Shown here: positions 1 through 10,774 of the stretch, piece by piece | How positions within the stretch are numbered: position 1 is the stretch's first letter | How the letters are laid out: the number at the start of each line of letters is the position of its first letter | Assembly: GCA_000378025.1 (NCBI GenBank) | Contig: KB899087.1 | Coordinates: 2,728,001 to 2,792,000, forward strand | Direction: 5' to 3' | DNA length: 64,000 bases | From: Xanthobacteraceae bacterium 501b | GTDB lineage: Bacteria; Pseudomonadota; Alphaproteobacteria; Rhizobiales; Xanthobacteraceae | Program-made: the position numbers and the translations under genes | Notes under the pieces: generated by a model | Databases searched by the model: none | The model's input: only the letters and a program-made list of their open reading frames with translations | Told to the model about the DNA's origin: nothing

Positions 1-30
1 GTGAGGGGGGGGATTTGGCCCAATGCTTTT

Positions 31-142
31 GCGCCGTGTCCCGGATCGCCCTCCGCTGACGCTCCAGGCGTCCGGGACACGGCGGCACGCCCCTTCCCCG
101 GACAAGCCGCGCCTGCGAAGCGCCGATCCGGGGCCCAGGGGA
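31..142. repeat. Palindromic intergenic repeat, family A copy 1
   Basis: GC-rich imperfect palindrome. One half carries GTGTCCCGGATCG and its partner TCCGGGACAC; a second pair is CCCCGGACAAGC against GATCCGGGGC. The same building blocks recur around 4411-4610, 6003-6165 and 8998-9215, always between genes. Nothing else is visible in the first 260 bases, and the short reading frames there are repeat-derived. Confidence 0.7.
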
Positions 143-263
143 AACTCTTCGGCAGATCTCTTTCCCACCCGGCGCGGCGCGAGGCGGCGTCTTACCCTCC
201 TCCCCCTCCCAAGGTCGCAGGCTCAACTCGGCGCGAGCACGCCCGCCTGCCCTTGAATGAGGC

Positions 264-282
264 ATGCATTTGTGCGATGCAT
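264..282. promoter_or_regulatory. Candidate operator: paired ATGCAT sites upstream of the riboswitch
   Basis: Two copies of the self-complementary hexamer ATGCAT are separated by TTGTGCG, about 20 bases before the first riboswitch stem. This is where a transcription-factor site for the dadA transcript would lie. No regulator is encoded beside it, so the function is a guess. Confidence 0.3.
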
Positions 283-302
283 ATAGCCGTCTGCTAGTGA
301 TC

Positions 303-523
303 ATGCGGGAGAGATCGACAGTCCCTCCCGGACAATTGTCGGCGCCGACGGAGCAACCCCCCAGGAAACTCTCAGGCACCACGGACCGCATGATCAGGAC
401 AATCTGGAGAGAGGCGTCGCGCCGGGTTTCCCCGGGGTAGGACGCCCACCGAAGGGGAAGCCCGGGATGGTTTGACGGCGCCGCCGTCTGTCTCGGGGCG
501 AGCTCTCAGGTACCGCGACAGAT
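303..523 (+). promoter_or_regulatory. Tandem glycine riboswitch (gcvT type), two aptamers
   Basis: Two consecutive copies of the glycine-aptamer signature are visible. The first opens with GCGGGAGAG near 305 and has GGAGCAACCCCCCAGGAAAC followed by CTCTCAGGCACC, ending near 388. The second opens with CTGGAGAGAGG at 404-414 and has CCCACCGAAGGGGAAG at 445-460. It ends with GCTCTCAGGTACC at 502-514 and a closing GACAGA. The short linker between copies is typical of the cooperative tandem architecture. It sits 74 bases upstream of the dadA start on the same strand, so it should sense glycine in that leader. In this RNA class glycine usually turns expression on; that direction is inferred here. 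Confidence 0.92.
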
Positions 524-596
524 GGGGACAGCCGGCCGGACGCCAAGCGGGGCACCGCGCGTCGGGCCATGTCGTCCTCAAGCGCGGGAGCCTCCC

Positions 597-1892
597 ATGC
601 GCCACATCGCCGTTATCGGTGCCGGTATCACCGGCGTCACCACCGCCTATGCCCTCCACCAGAAGGGCTATGACGTCACCGTCATCGACCGCCAGCGCTA
701 TTCGGCGATGGAGACCTCGTTCGCCAATGGCGGGCAGCTCTCCGCCTCCAATGCCGAGGTGTGGAACTCCTGGGCCACCGTGCTCAAGGGCATCAAGTGG
801 ATGTTCACGCCGGACGCGCCGCTGCTGATGAACCCCATGCCTTCCTGGCACAAATATTCCTGGATGGCCGAGTTCCTCGCCAATATCCCGAACTATGAGG
901 CCAACACGGTCGAGACCACCCGTCTCGCCCTGCAGGCCCGCAACTACATGTTCGACATCGCCAAGCGCGAAGGCATCGACTTCAACCACGAGACGCGCGG
1001 CATCCTGCACATCTACCGCGACAAGGAAGCCCAGGATAACGCCCGCAAGGTGTCGGCCCTCTATGCCAAGGGCGGGCTGGAGCGGCGCGAGGTGACGGGC
1101 GAGGAAATCCGCGCGCTGGAGCCGACGCTGAAGGGCCATTTCTATGGCGGCTTCTTCACTCCCTCCGATTCCACCGGCGACATTCACAAATTCACCTATG
1201 GGCTGGCGGAAGTGTGCCGGCGCAACGGCGTGCGCTTCATCAGCGAGGCCAGCGTCGAGCGCGTGACCCACACCGGCACCGGCGCCGGCGGCACCGGGGT
1301 GGACGTGACCTTCTCGGTCGCCCCCGACGCCGAGGACGCGCTGCCCCGCCGCGAGACGCTGTCCTTCGACGGCGCGGTGGTCTGCGCCGGCATCGGCTCG
1401 CGCGCCATCGCCGCCGGGCTCGGCGACCGGGTGAACATTTATCCCGTGAAGGGCTATTCCATCACCGTCATGCTCGACGACGAGGAGAGCCAGGCCTCGG
1501 CCCCCTGGGTGAGCCTGCTCGACGACAAGACCAAGATCGTCACCTCGCGCCTCGGCAAGGACCGCTTCCGCGTCGCCGGCACCGCCGAGTTCAATGGCGA
1601 GAATCGCGACATCCGCGCCGACCGCATCCGCCCGCTGGTCGACTGGACCCGCAAGCTGTTCCCCGGCGTCAACACCGCGCGCGTCGTGCCGTGGGCCGGG
1701 TTGCGGCCGATGATGCCCGACATGATGCCGCGCGTCGCCGCCGGCAAGCAGCCGGGCGTGTTCTACAACACCGGCCACGGGCATCTGGGCTGGACGCTCT
1801 CCTGCGCCACCGCCGAGATCATCGCCGCCAAGGTGGCGGACGCGCTGCCGGTGGAAGCGCCGGCCCCGCTGCTGCGCCTCGCGGCGGAGTGA
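597..1892 (+). CDS. dadA: FAD-dependent D-amino acid dehydrogenase (DadA family)
   Basis: Membrane-associated flavoprotein family that oxidatively deaminates D-amino acids (or glycine-like substrates) to 2-oxo acids, passing electrons to the respiratory chain. The 431-residue product matches the usual DadA length of about 430. It has the dinucleotide-binding motif GAGITG at residues 8-13 and the family C-terminal signature GHGHLGWTLS near 393-402. The start at 597 removes a riboswitch-overlapping extension and places the first residue directly before the Rossmann strand. No alanine racemase lies next to it, unlike the E. coli dadAX operon. Its leader is a tandem glycine riboswitch, so glycine or a glycine-derived compound is probably the physiological signal. 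Whether the enzyme acts on glycine, D-alanine or another small amino acid cannot be decided from sequence. It ends at an intrinsic terminator. Confidence 0.88.
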   Translation: MRHIAVIGAGITGVTTAYALHQKGYDVTVIDRQRYSAMETSFANGGQLSASNAEVWNSWATVLKGIKWMFTPDAPLLMNPMPSWHKYSWMAEFLANIPNYEANTVETTRLALQARNYMFDIAKREGIDFNHETRGILHIYRDKEAQDNARKVSALYAKGGLERREVTGEEIRALEPTLKGHFYGGFFTPSDSTGDIHKFTYGLAEVCRRNGVRFISEASVERVTHTGTGAGGTGVDVTFSVAPDAEDALPRRETLSFDGAVVCAGIGSRAIAAGLGDRVNIYPVKGYSITVMLDDEESQASAPWVSLLDDKTKIVTSRLGKDRFRVAGTAEFNGENRDIRADRIRPLVDWTRKLFPGVNTARVVPWAGLRPMMPDMMPRVAAGKQPGVFYNTGHGHLGWTLSCATAEIIAAKVADALPVEAPAPLLRLAAE

Positions 1893-1911
1893 ACCTCCCG
1901 CCGCGCGGGGC

Positions 1912-1985
1912 AAGACTGCCGCGCGCGGTAAGCAAGACTGCCGCGCGCTGTAAGACTGCCGCGCGCTGTAAGACTGCCGCGCGGC
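1912..1985. repeat. Short tandem repeat (four copies of AAGACTGCCGCGCG)
   Basis: Four copies start at 1912, 1934, 1952 and 1970 (spacing 22, 18, 18) directly after the dadA stop codon. The last two full units are identical 18-mers. The copy number looks prone to slippage. No coding role is evident. Bases 1986-2090 of the same intergenic region show nothing recognisable beyond GC-rich sequence. Confidence 0.75.
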
Positions 1986-2094
1986 CTCACGACCGATCCC
2001 GCCGCCGGCGCGGCGGGGTGCCAGCACCACCCGTTTTCCGCCCCCCGCCCCGGCCGGCGTTTCCGCTCCAACTATCTAGGGTATGGGGTCTTCC

Positions 2095-2155
2095 GGGAGC
2101 CGACCCTTCCGGCTCCCGCCCCGCCTCCGGACGAACGCCGGGGGCGGGTTTTTTT
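2095..2155 (+). terminator. Hairpin pair ending in an intrinsic terminator (dadA 3' end)
   Basis: A first hairpin pairs GGGAGCCG (2095-2102) with CGGCTCCC (2110-2117). A second pairs CCCGCCCC (2115-2122) with GGGGCGGG (2141-2148) and is followed by seven T residues (2149-2155). The T-run is on the plus strand, so it terminates dadA or a small RNA. The two stems share three bases and so partly compete. Confidence 0.75.
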
Positions 2156-2211
2156 ATGCCGGGGGAAAGCCAACCACCTATGCCGGCCGGCGCGATCCCG
2201 TCCCGCCGGCC

Positions 2212-4206
2212 CTAGCCCTCCCCCTGATGACCCGGGGCGGCCTGCACAAGCTGGGTCTCCGGCGAGTGGACAAGGTTCAGATAACGTTCGAACTGCACCA
2301 GCACATCGGTGATGATCTGGTCGGGCGCCATGCCCATCACATCATAGCCGCGCCCGCCGCTGGAAAAGTATGTCCGCGCCTCATAGCGGTATTCCGGCTT
2401 GCCGGCTCCCGCCGTGAGGACCGTCGGCAGGCGGTGGGCCACTGCACTGACTCCATAGACGAAATCGCGCACGTTCTCGGCCGGGGAGCGTAGCGCGACG
2501 GCACCCTTTTCCTCGTCATGCACCTCGGCGACCCGTCCGCGGCGCGTCAGTTCCTGCGCGACCTGCTCCAGCGCGGGGCGCACCTGGGCCGCGATGAATC
2601 GCTCGATCTCGGCCTGCGTCGGCGCATGGAGGATCAGCGCGAGCCGGCGCTGCCAGGTGACGCCGGCCGCCGGGGCGCTCGGCACGGCGAAGGGCTGGCC
2701 GGCATGCGCCCGCTGCTGGGCGATATCGGCCCGCATCCCTGCGAACAGCGCCCATACCAGCGCCAGCATGACGAAGGTGAAGGGCAGCGCGCTGGCAATG
2801 GTGGCCGATTGCAGCGCACCCAGCCCGCCCGCCAGCAGGAGCCCGGCGGCGACCGCCCCCTCCAGCGCGCACCAGAACACGCGCTGGCCGGTCGTCGTCT
2901 GCGTCTCGCCGCCGGCCGCGATGGAATCGACGACAAGCGAACCGGAATCCGACGAGGTGACGAAGAACACGGCGATCAGGAGGATGGCCAGCGTCGAGGT
3001 GACAACCGGCAGCGGAAGGTATTCGAAGAACTGGAACAGCCCGACCGAGACATCCGCCGCCACAGCCTGACCGAGCTCGCCCGCCGCCACGCCTGTATCA
3101 ATGAAGATGGCGGTGTTGCCGAAGACGGTCATCCAGAAGAAGGTGAAACCGGCCGGAATGAAGAGCACCGCGACCACGAATTCGCGCACCGTGCGTCCAC
3201 GCGAGATGCGGGCGATGAACATGCCGACGAAGGGCGACCAGGAAATCCACCAGGCCCAGTAGAACAGCGTCCAGCCGTCGATCCAGGGCGTCGGCTCATA
3301 GGCGTAGATGTTGAAGGTGCGAAGCACGAGCGTATCGAGATAGAGCCCGATATTCTGCACGAAGTCGCGGAACAGAAGCGTGGTCGGCCCCATCACCAGC
3401 ACGAACAGCATGAGCAGGATCGCGACGACGAGGTTGAGCTCGGAGAGGATGCGCACGCCCTTGTCGAGGCCGGTGACGACGGAGACCGTCGCCAGGCCGG
3501 TGATGACAGCGATCAGCGGCAGTTGCACCTCGGGACCGACGGGCAGTCCGGTGAGATAGTTAAGCCCGGCATTGATCTGGCTCACCCCGAGGCCGAGCGA
3601 GGTGGCGATGCCGAACATCGTGCCGACAATCGCGAAGATGTCGACCGCATGGCCGATCGGCCCGTTGATGCGCTCCTTGAGCAGGGGGTAGAGGCCGGAG
3701 CGGATGGTCAGCGGCAGGTTGTAGCGATAGCCGAAATAGGCCAGCGAAAGACCGACCACGGCGTAGATCGCCCAGGCGTGGATCCCCCAGTGGAAGAACG
3801 TCACCGACATGGCCTCGCGCATCGCCGCGATCGAGCGCGGCTCGGCGGTGGGAGGCTGCATGAAGTGGGTCATGGGTTCGCCGACGGCGTAAAACATGAG
3901 GCCGATGCCCATGCCCGCCGCGAACAGCATCGCGATCCAGGACGAGAACCGGAAGTCCGGCGTCGAATCGTCCGGGCCCAGCTTGAGCCGGCCGAAGTCT
4001 CCAAGGCAGAGCAGCAGCACGGCCGCGAGGAAGATGCCAACCGACAGCAGGTAAAGCCAGCCGAACCCCGCCAATATCCGGCTCTGCAGCCCCCCGAAGA
4101 TCGCGCTGGCCTGTTCCGGAACGATCACGCCGACGGCAAGAAACAGAGCGATTATGAGGACGGACCCGAAAAAGACGGGCGGATTGATGATGAAAGGTCT
4201 GAACAT
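2212..4206 (-). CDS. BCCT-family choline/glycine betaine transporter (BetT-like)
   Basis: Inner-membrane secondary carrier that imports choline, betaine or carnitine using an ion gradient. The 664-residue protein has about 12 hydrophobic segments over residues 1-510, including the family stretch [19 protein letters not shown] and the substrate/ion-region motif GMGIGL. A long hydrophilic C-terminal tail (about 515-664) matches the extended BetT type, about 677 residues in E. coli, where the tail tunes osmotic activation. The start at 4206 has a good ribosome site (AAGGGG); a longer upstream frame has none and runs into repeat DNA. It stands alone on the minus strand, with no betA/betB or ABC betaine genes beside it. 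Substrate is inferred from family only. A GC-rich 8-bp hairpin (2185-2211) follows the stop but lacks a T-run. Confidence 0.85.
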   Translation of the reverse strand: MFRPFIINPPVFFGSVLIIALFLAVGVIVPEQASAIFGGLQSRILAGFGWLYLLSVGIFLAAVLLLCLGDFGRLKLGPDDSTPDFRFSSWIAMLFAAGMGIGLMFYAVGEPMTHFMQPPTAEPRSIAAMREAMSVTFFHWGIHAWAIYAVVGLSLAYFGYRYNLPLTIRSGLYPLLKERINGPIGHAVDIFAIVGTMFGIATSLGLGVSQINAGLNYLTGLPVGPEVQLPLIAVITGLATVSVVTGLDKGVRILSELNLVVAILLMLFVLVMGPTTLLFRDFVQNIGLYLDTLVLRTFNIYAYEPTPWIDGWTLFYWAWWISWSPFVGMFIARISRGRTVREFVVAVLFIPAGFTFFWMTVFGNTAIFIDTGVAAGELGQAVAADVSVGLFQFFEYLPLPVVTSTLAILLIAVFFVTSSDSGSLVVDSIAAGGETQTTTGQRVFWCALEGAVAAGLLLAGGLGALQSATIASALPFTFVMLALVWALFAGMRADIAQQRAHAGQPFAVPSAPAAGVTWQRRLALILHAPTQAEIERFIAAQVRPALEQVAQELTRRGRVAEVHDEEKGAVALRSPAENVRDFVYGVSAVAHRLPTVLTAGAGKPEYRYEARTYFSSGGRGYDVMGMAPDQIITDVLVQFERYLNLVHSPETQLVQAAPGHQGEG

Positions 4207-4410
4207 CTTAAGCCCCTTCCGCGCCCCGGCCGCTAACCTTGCGGCATCAAGGCGACCTCGATGAGCCTCCCATTTAAGCAAATGATGAGCCCGCGCACAC
4301 ATCGGGCCCGGCGCGAATGGGGAAAAGTCGGGCCGACGCGGCCGGCGAGGCCGGGCCGATGCTGGATTTTGCGCCAATCGAACCGCTCGATGCCGCCCCT
4401 CTGCCCGCCC

Positions 4411-4610
4411 GTGTCCCGGACGCCTGCAGCGTCAGCGGAAGGCGCACCGGGACCCCGCGCAAACCGCTTCGGCAACGCCTTGCGCGACGAGAGGGGCAAG
4501 GCGGCGCCGCCCGTCGCCCTGGGCCCCGGATCGGCGCGACGCTGGTCCGGGGAACGGAACGGGTGCGGCTTGTCCGGGAACGACAGGCGCGGCGCGCCGG
4601 GACCCAGGCA
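4411..4610. repeat. Palindromic intergenic repeat, family A copy 2
   Basis: The 418-base gap between the BCCT carrier and the next gene (4207-4624) is mostly this element. It shows GTGTCCCGGACGCC, GGCGCACCGGGACC, GGGCCCCGGATCGGCGC and GGCTTGTCCGGG, the same blocks as the copy at 31-142. The remaining part (4207-4410) shows no gene; a promoter for the carrier presumably lies just above 4206. Confidence 0.7.
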
Positions 4611-4624
4611 GGCGGGGCGGCGGC

Positions 4625-5503
4625 TCAGAACACCAGCGAGCGGTGCAGCTGCATGCCGGCCCAGGCGCCGTCGGCGATGGCGAGGGTGAGCGAGTGCGGC
4701 ACGCGGGCGGCATCGCCGCAGGCGAAAGCGCCGGGGATGCTGGTTTCCTTCGCTTCATTGGTGCCGATCTGCGTGCCGAACGGCGTCTCTTCCAGCGCGC
4801 AGCCGAGGCTTTCGGCCACCGGGGAGGACGGCCGGTTGCGCGGGGCGGTGAACAGGCCGGCGAAAGCGAGCCGGCGGCCATCGGCCAGCACAACGTCCGC
4901 ATGCCCCTCCAGCCGCGCCAGCGGCGTTTCCTCCAGCGCGATGCCCTCTTCGGCGAAGGTGGCGCGCGTCGCCGCGTCGGGGGTGAAGGCGCCGTTGGTG
5001 AACAGGGTGACGGCGCCCCATTCCTTCACCATAAGTGCCTGATGCACCGACATCGGCCCGGTGGCGATGACGCCGAGGCGACCGCGATCGAGCTCATAGC
5101 CGTCGCAATAGGGGCAGTGGAACACGCTGCGCCCCCAGCGCTCGGCGAGCCCCTCGATGGCGGGTAGCTCGTCGCTGACCCCGAGCGCGAACAGCAGGCG
5201 CCGGCCGCGATGGAGCGCACCGGACGCGGTGGTGACGGTGAAATCATCCTTCGCGCCGGCGGCGTCCTGCGCCGCGCCCTCGACCCAGTCCAGCGTCGGA
5301 TAGGCCTCAAGCTGGCGGCGGGCGGTGCGGGCGATCTCGGCCGGGTCGACCCCGTCCTGGCCGAGCAGCCCGTGCGAGGCGTGGGAGAAGCGGTTGCGGC
5401 GCAAGCCGGCATCGATGACCAGCACGCTGCGCCGGGCGCGCAGCAGCTGGAGAGCGGCGGCCATGCCGGCATAGGCGCCGCCGACGACGATGACATCATG
5501 CAT
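4625..5503 (-). CDS. Thioredoxin-reductase-like NAD(P)/FAD oxidoreductase
   Basis: Small flavoprotein of 292 residues with the low-molecular-weight thioredoxin reductase layout. The N-terminal FAD motif GGAYAG is at residues 8-13, a redox-active CPYC pair (Cys130/Cys133) sits in the NADPH domain, and the second FAD motif ACGDAA is near 261-266. It probably uses NADPH to reduce a disulfide or low-molecular thiol partner. It differs from housekeeping TrxB, which is usually about 315 residues with CATCDG, so the partner is unknown. The start at 5503 has the ribosome site AAGGGAAC and lies one base after the stop of the upstream rrf2 gene, so the two are translationally coupled. The pairing suggests stress-responsive control by that repressor. 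Confidence 0.85.
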   Translation of the reverse strand: MHDVIVVGGAYAGMAAALQLLRARRSVLVIDAGLRRNRFSHASHGLLGQDGVDPAEIARTARRQLEAYPTLDWVEGAAQDAAGAKDDFTVTTASGALHRGRRLLFALGVSDELPAIEGLAERWGRSVFHCPYCDGYELDRGRLGVIATGPMSVHQALMVKEWGAVTLFTNGAFTPDAATRATFAEEGIALEETPLARLEGHADVVLADGRRLAFAGLFTAPRNRPSSPVAESLGCALEETPFGTQIGTNEAKETSIPGAFACGDAARVPHSLTLAIADGAWAGMQLHRSLVF

Positions 5504-5504
5504 A

Positions 5505-5948
5505 TCAACTGTTCCCTTCGCGCCGCGCGGCATAGCGGCGGCTGAAATCGGCGGCGAGATCCGCCAGGGTGATCTCGCCGAGACGGGTGAGCAGCAGCGC
5601 CTCGGCTTCCATGAAGGCCTCGTCCAGCGCGGCATTGACCGATTGTTCGACAAGGCAGCCCGGCATGTCCTGCCGGTTGCCGATGGCGAAGATGGTGGGC
5701 TCGCCCAGCGTTTCGTGCAGCTGGCGCAGCGTGACCGTGCCGAGATCGGCGCTGATCCGCCAGCCGCCCTGCGGCCCCCGCGCCGAGCGCACCAGCCCGG
5801 CTTCACGCAGCAGGCCCATGGTGCGGCGGACCACCACCGGATGGGTGTGCATGCAGGCGGCAAGCTCTTCGGAGGTGATCGGCCCGTCCCGCTCCGCCAT
5901 ATGCAGCAGGGCGTGCAGAACCGAGGAGAGGCGGCTATCCCTTTTCAT
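5505..5948 (-). CDS. Rrf2-family transcriptional repressor
   Basis: Protein of 147 residues with the Rrf2 winged-helix organisation. An N-terminal helix-turn-helix (about 1-65) contains the HPVVVRRTMGLLREAGLV recognition region and the GPQGGW wing, followed by a dimerisation helix. It has two cysteines (in ELAACMHTHP and DMPGCLVEQ) but not the three-cysteine cluster of IscR/NsrR, so an Fe-S cofactor is unlikely; a thiol-based or ligand-based switch is possible. It is the first gene of a two-gene operon with the flavoprotein. A 5-bp inverted repeat lies a few bases before its start and probably mediates autorepression. Confidence 0.85.
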   Translation of the reverse strand: MKRDSRLSSVLHALLHMAERDGPITSEELAACMHTHPVVVRRTMGLLREAGLVRSARGPQGGWRISADLGTVTLRQLHETLGEPTIFAIGNRQDMPGCLVEQSVNAALDEAFMEAEALLLTRLGEITLADLAADFSRRYAARREGNS

Positions 5949-5953
5949 GTAAC

Positions 5954-5968
5954 TTCGTTTATTACGAA
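5954..5968. promoter_or_regulatory. Inverted-repeat operator of the rrf2-flavoprotein operon
   Basis: TTCGT-TTATT-ACGAA is a perfect 5-bp dyad with a 5-base AT-only centre, beginning 6 bases upstream of the Rrf2 start codon. It is an AT-rich island in GC-rich DNA, as expected for a promoter/operator overlap. Confidence 0.6.
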
Positions 5969-6002
5969 TTGGGCGAAGCGGCAAGTGCGGACGCCGCGCG
6001 CC

Positions 6003-6165
6003 CGTGTCCCGGCCAAGCGCAGGCGCAGCCGGAGCGCCGCGCCGGGACCCAGCGCAAAACACTGCGGCGTAAATCTCTTCGGCGAACCTAACGACGCGCC
6101 CGGTCCCCCTGGGCCCCGGATCGGCGCCGCGCGGGCGCGGCTTGTCCGGGGAACGGGGCGGCGCG
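6003..6165. repeat. Palindromic intergenic repeat, family A copy 3
   Basis: Fills most of the gap between the rrf2 promoter and the 3' end of the copper ATPase. It shows GTGTCCCGGCC, CGCGCCGGGACCCAGC, GGGCCCCGGATCGGCGC and GCTTGTCCGGGG, matching the copies at 31-142, 4411-4610 and 8998-9215. Confidence 0.7.
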
Positions 6166-6173
6166 GCCCTACC

Positions 6174-8633
<2,460 letters not shown>

Positions 8634-8645
8634 GTCGCTTCTCCC

Positions 8646-8662
8646 ATACCCCTACGAGGTAT
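8646..8662. promoter_or_regulatory. CsoR-type operator 1 (copA side)
   Basis: ATACC-N7-GGTAT dyad with an internal C-tract, 13 bases upstream of the copper ATPase start on the minus strand. It resembles the pseudo-palindromic, G/C-tract-containing sites of CsoR proteins and shares half-sites with the second dyad at 8677-8697. Confidence 0.6.
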
Positions 8663-8676
8663 CTGACACTTGCGAT

Positions 8677-8697
8677 ATATACCCCATGTGGGTATAT
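8677..8697. promoter_or_regulatory. CsoR-type operator 2 (csoR side)
   Basis: Perfect 8-bp inverted repeat ATATACCC-N5-GGGTATAT that runs into the first ATG of csoR (8696). CsoR bound here would block its own transcription. Because the dyad reaches the start codon, the csoR transcript is either leaderless or initiates at the in-frame ATG at 8705. Confidence 0.7.
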
Positions 8698-8977
8698 GAC
8701 AAGGATGCAGAACGACACACGCCTTGCCTGTCTGAAACGCCTGAGCCGCATCGAGGGACAGGTGCGCGGCCTCTCACGCATGGTCGAGGAGGACCGCTAC
8801 TGCATCGACATCGTCACCCAGGTGGCGGCGGTGCGAGCGGCGCTGAAGAAGGTGGAAGAGGAAGTGCTGCGCGACCATCTCGGCCATTGCGTCGCCCACG
8901 CCATGGCGTCCGGCGACGCCGACGACCAGCGCGCCAAGGTGTCGGAGCTGATCGAGGTGCTCGGCAAGTTGCGGTGA
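8696..8977 (+). CDS. csoR: CsoR copper-sensing repressor
   Basis: All-helical Cu(I)-sensing repressor of the CsoR/RcnR/FrmR family, 93 residues. It contains the exact Cu(I)-binding triad of CsoR: Cys36, His61 and Cys65 (in YCIDIV and DHLGHC). This separates it from the nickel-sensing RcnR and formaldehyde-sensing FrmR branches. Upstream sequence gives no ribosome site for the ATG at 8696, and an alternative in-frame ATG lies at 8705, so the N-terminus may be three residues shorter. It is transcribed away from the copper ATPase, and the 62-base divergent region contains two matching dyads. Confidence 0.92.
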   Translation: MTRMQNDTRLACLKRLSRIEGQVRGLSRMVEEDRYCIDIVTQVAAVRAALKKVEEEVLRDHLGHCVAHAMASGDADDQRAKVSELIEVLGKLR

Positions 8978-8997
8978 GGAGCGGCCGCGCCCGGCCA

Positions 8998-9215
8998 CGC
9001 CGTTCCCCGGACAAGCCGCGTCAGCGGCGCCGATCCGGGGCCGGGGGACCGGGCGCGCCCCCTTCCCGCCGCGTCGAAGAGTTGCCGAAGCGCTTGCCGC
9101 TGGGTCCGGCTCGCCTTCCGCTCACGTTCCAGGCGTCCGGGACACGAGGGCTGCCCGCGCTCCCCGGACAAGCGCCGCGCGGCGGCGCGCTGATCCGGGG
9201 CCGGAGCCGGAGGAA
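8998..9215. repeat. Palindromic intergenic repeat, family A copy 4 (two half-elements)
   Basis: Occupies the convergent gap between csoR and the GH5 gene. CCCCGGACAAGCCGCG is answered by GCCGATCCGGGGCC, and a second pair is TCCGGGACACGAGG and CTCCCCGGACAAGC with GATCCGGGGCC. It is the largest copy of family A in the window. Confidence 0.7.
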
Positions 9216-9236
9216 CCGGGCGCCGTCAGCAGCCCG

Positions 9237-10628
9237 TCACGGGCATGAAATTGTTGGCGCGGCCATCAATTCGGCGCCGGGCGTCGCTGCCGCGAGCGTG
9301 GCGGGCGCCGTGGCCGCCGGTGCCGCGCCCGCCCCGGCGAGGGCGCGCCCCGGGCAGGTCGCCGTCAGCCCGAGCGAGGCGACATAGGAGGCGCGGATGG
9401 TGGTGTTGGCGAAGCGCGCGTTTTCGATATAGGCCCGCAGCGTCGCCGCCACGGCCTCGCGCGAGGGCTTTTCCATGCTCTCCCACTGGCTCTTCGGCAC
9501 GCTGCCGAACAGAGCGATGGCGTCCCAGCCCTCAGGCCGGTTGATCGAGGAGACGGTGGAGGGGGTGTCGAGGTTCTTGTAGGTCCAGAAGCTCCAGCCG
9601 AGGCCGAAGCGCTCATTGAGCGTGCGGAACTTCTGGTTCCAGTCGTCATTCAGCTCGCCGGTCTCGCCGATGAAGATCGGCACCTGCCAGCGATTGCCGA
9701 AATTGACATATTTCTGGATCGAGCTGCGCTGCGGGCCGGCCCAGAACATGTGGTAGGTGTAGCCGAGATTATCGGCGAAGGGCGGGCCGAACACGTCGAA
9801 ATTCGTGCTCCACTGCGCCCCCGCCAGCATGATCGGGTGGTTGGGATCGACCGCGCGGATCGCCTCCACCAGCTCGCGATAGAACGGCTCCAGCCGCGAA
9901 TTCAGGAAATCGGTGTCGTGATAGGGGGTGATCGGCTCGTTGAGCAGATCATAGCCCAGCACCGCCGTCTCGTCCTTGTAGCGTTCGGCGATGGCGCGCC
10001 ACATGGTGAGCGTGCGGCGCCGGTATTCCGGCACGTAGAAGGTGAGCGGGTAGCCCACCCCGTCATCATGGTTCACGCCGGTCTGCCCGCCGGGCGCGGC
10101 GTGGATGTCGAGGATGAGCTTGATGTCGTGCGCCTTGGCCCAGCCGACCAGCCGGTCGATGCGGGCCCAGCCCTCGCCATCGGGGTCCACCTGGTCGGGA
10201 TTGGCGCGGTCGAGGAAGAACTTCCAGTGCAGCGGCACCCGGATGGTGGTGAAGCCGGACGCGGCGAGGAAGGCGACATCGTCCTCCTGGATATAGGCGT
10301 CGCGAAACTCCTTCCAGAAGCGCGCCGCCTCCTCCGGGCCGGCGAGATGTTCGATCACGTCCTCGATATCCTGCGGCGAGCGCTGGACCGTGAACTTGAA
10401 CATATAGCCTTCCGGCAGCAGCCAGTTGCCGAAGCTCATGCCCTTGATGTTGAACGTCGATCCGTCCGGATTGACGAAGCGCGTGCCCTCCGCCCGGACG
10501 AAGCCGGGCACTGGCGCGGCGGGCAAAACCACGGGCGGCGCCGGCGCGGCCGGGGGCTCGGTCAGCGCGAGCGCCGGCACGGCGGCGAGGATGAGGGCGG
10601 TGGCGAGGGGAAGGGCGCAGCGGATCAT
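9237..10628 (-). CDS. Secreted glycoside hydrolase family 5 (endoglucanase/exo-1,3-glucanase-like)
   Basis: Exported enzyme predicted to cleave beta-linked glucans. The 463-residue product starts with a Sec signal peptide (hydrophobic core CALPLATALILAAVPALA, about 4-21), then a Pro/Ala-rich spacer and a GH5 TIM barrel. Visible landmarks are RVPLHW (130-135), DIHAAPG (174-180), LLNEP with the acid/base Glu231, YTYHMFW (290-296) and GETG with the nucleophile Glu322. The C-terminal 40 residues are Ala-rich and look like a disordered tail or anchor. The start at 10628 was chosen because it begins directly at the signal peptide. It is divergent from the broken gene at 10775, and a GH1 enzyme lies 3 kb away. 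The exact glucan substrate is unknown. Confidence 0.85.
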   Translation of the reverse strand: MIRCALPLATALILAAVPALALTEPPAAPAPPVVLPAAPVPGFVRAEGTRFVNPDGSTFNIKGMSFGNWLLPEGYMFKFTVQRSPQDIEDVIEHLAGPEEAARFWKEFRDAYIQEDDVAFLAASGFTTIRVPLHWKFFLDRANPDQVDPDGEGWARIDRLVGWAKAHDIKLILDIHAAPGGQTGVNHDDGVGYPLTFYVPEYRRRTLTMWRAIAERYKDETAVLGYDLLNEPITPYHDTDFLNSRLEPFYRELVEAIRAVDPNHPIMLAGAQWSTNFDVFGPPFADNLGYTYHMFWAGPQRSSIQKYVNFGNRWQVPIFIGETGELNDDWNQKFRTLNERFGLGWSFWTYKNLDTPSTVSSINRPEGWDAIALFGSVPKSQWESMEKPSREAVAATLRAYIENARFANTTIRASYVASLGLTATCPGRALAGAGAAPAATAPATLAAATPGAELMAAPTISCP

Positions 10629-10774
10629 GGACGGCAACCTAGTAAAGCCCGCGCGCGGCGGCAATCGCTGGAACACGCGCGGCGGGCCGCCCCGGCCGAT
10701 TTTCACGCGACGTTGCGCCCGATCAAGCGCCGCTCGTCCGCAGGGCCTAGGCTGCCGGCAGGGAGATCATTTTG

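Noticed and set aside
1..297. 98-codon frame at the left edge
   Set aside because: Overlaps the family A repeat and has low-complexity Pro/Arg-rich sequence; no homologous motif or ribosome site.
1912..1985. Tandem repeat as a CRISPR array
   Set aside because: Units are directly adjacent or separated by 4-8 bases, with no spacers and no cas genes.
2185..2211. GC-only hairpin after the BCCT gene as an intrinsic terminator
   Set aside because: Perfect 8-bp stem, but no T-run follows on the minus strand.
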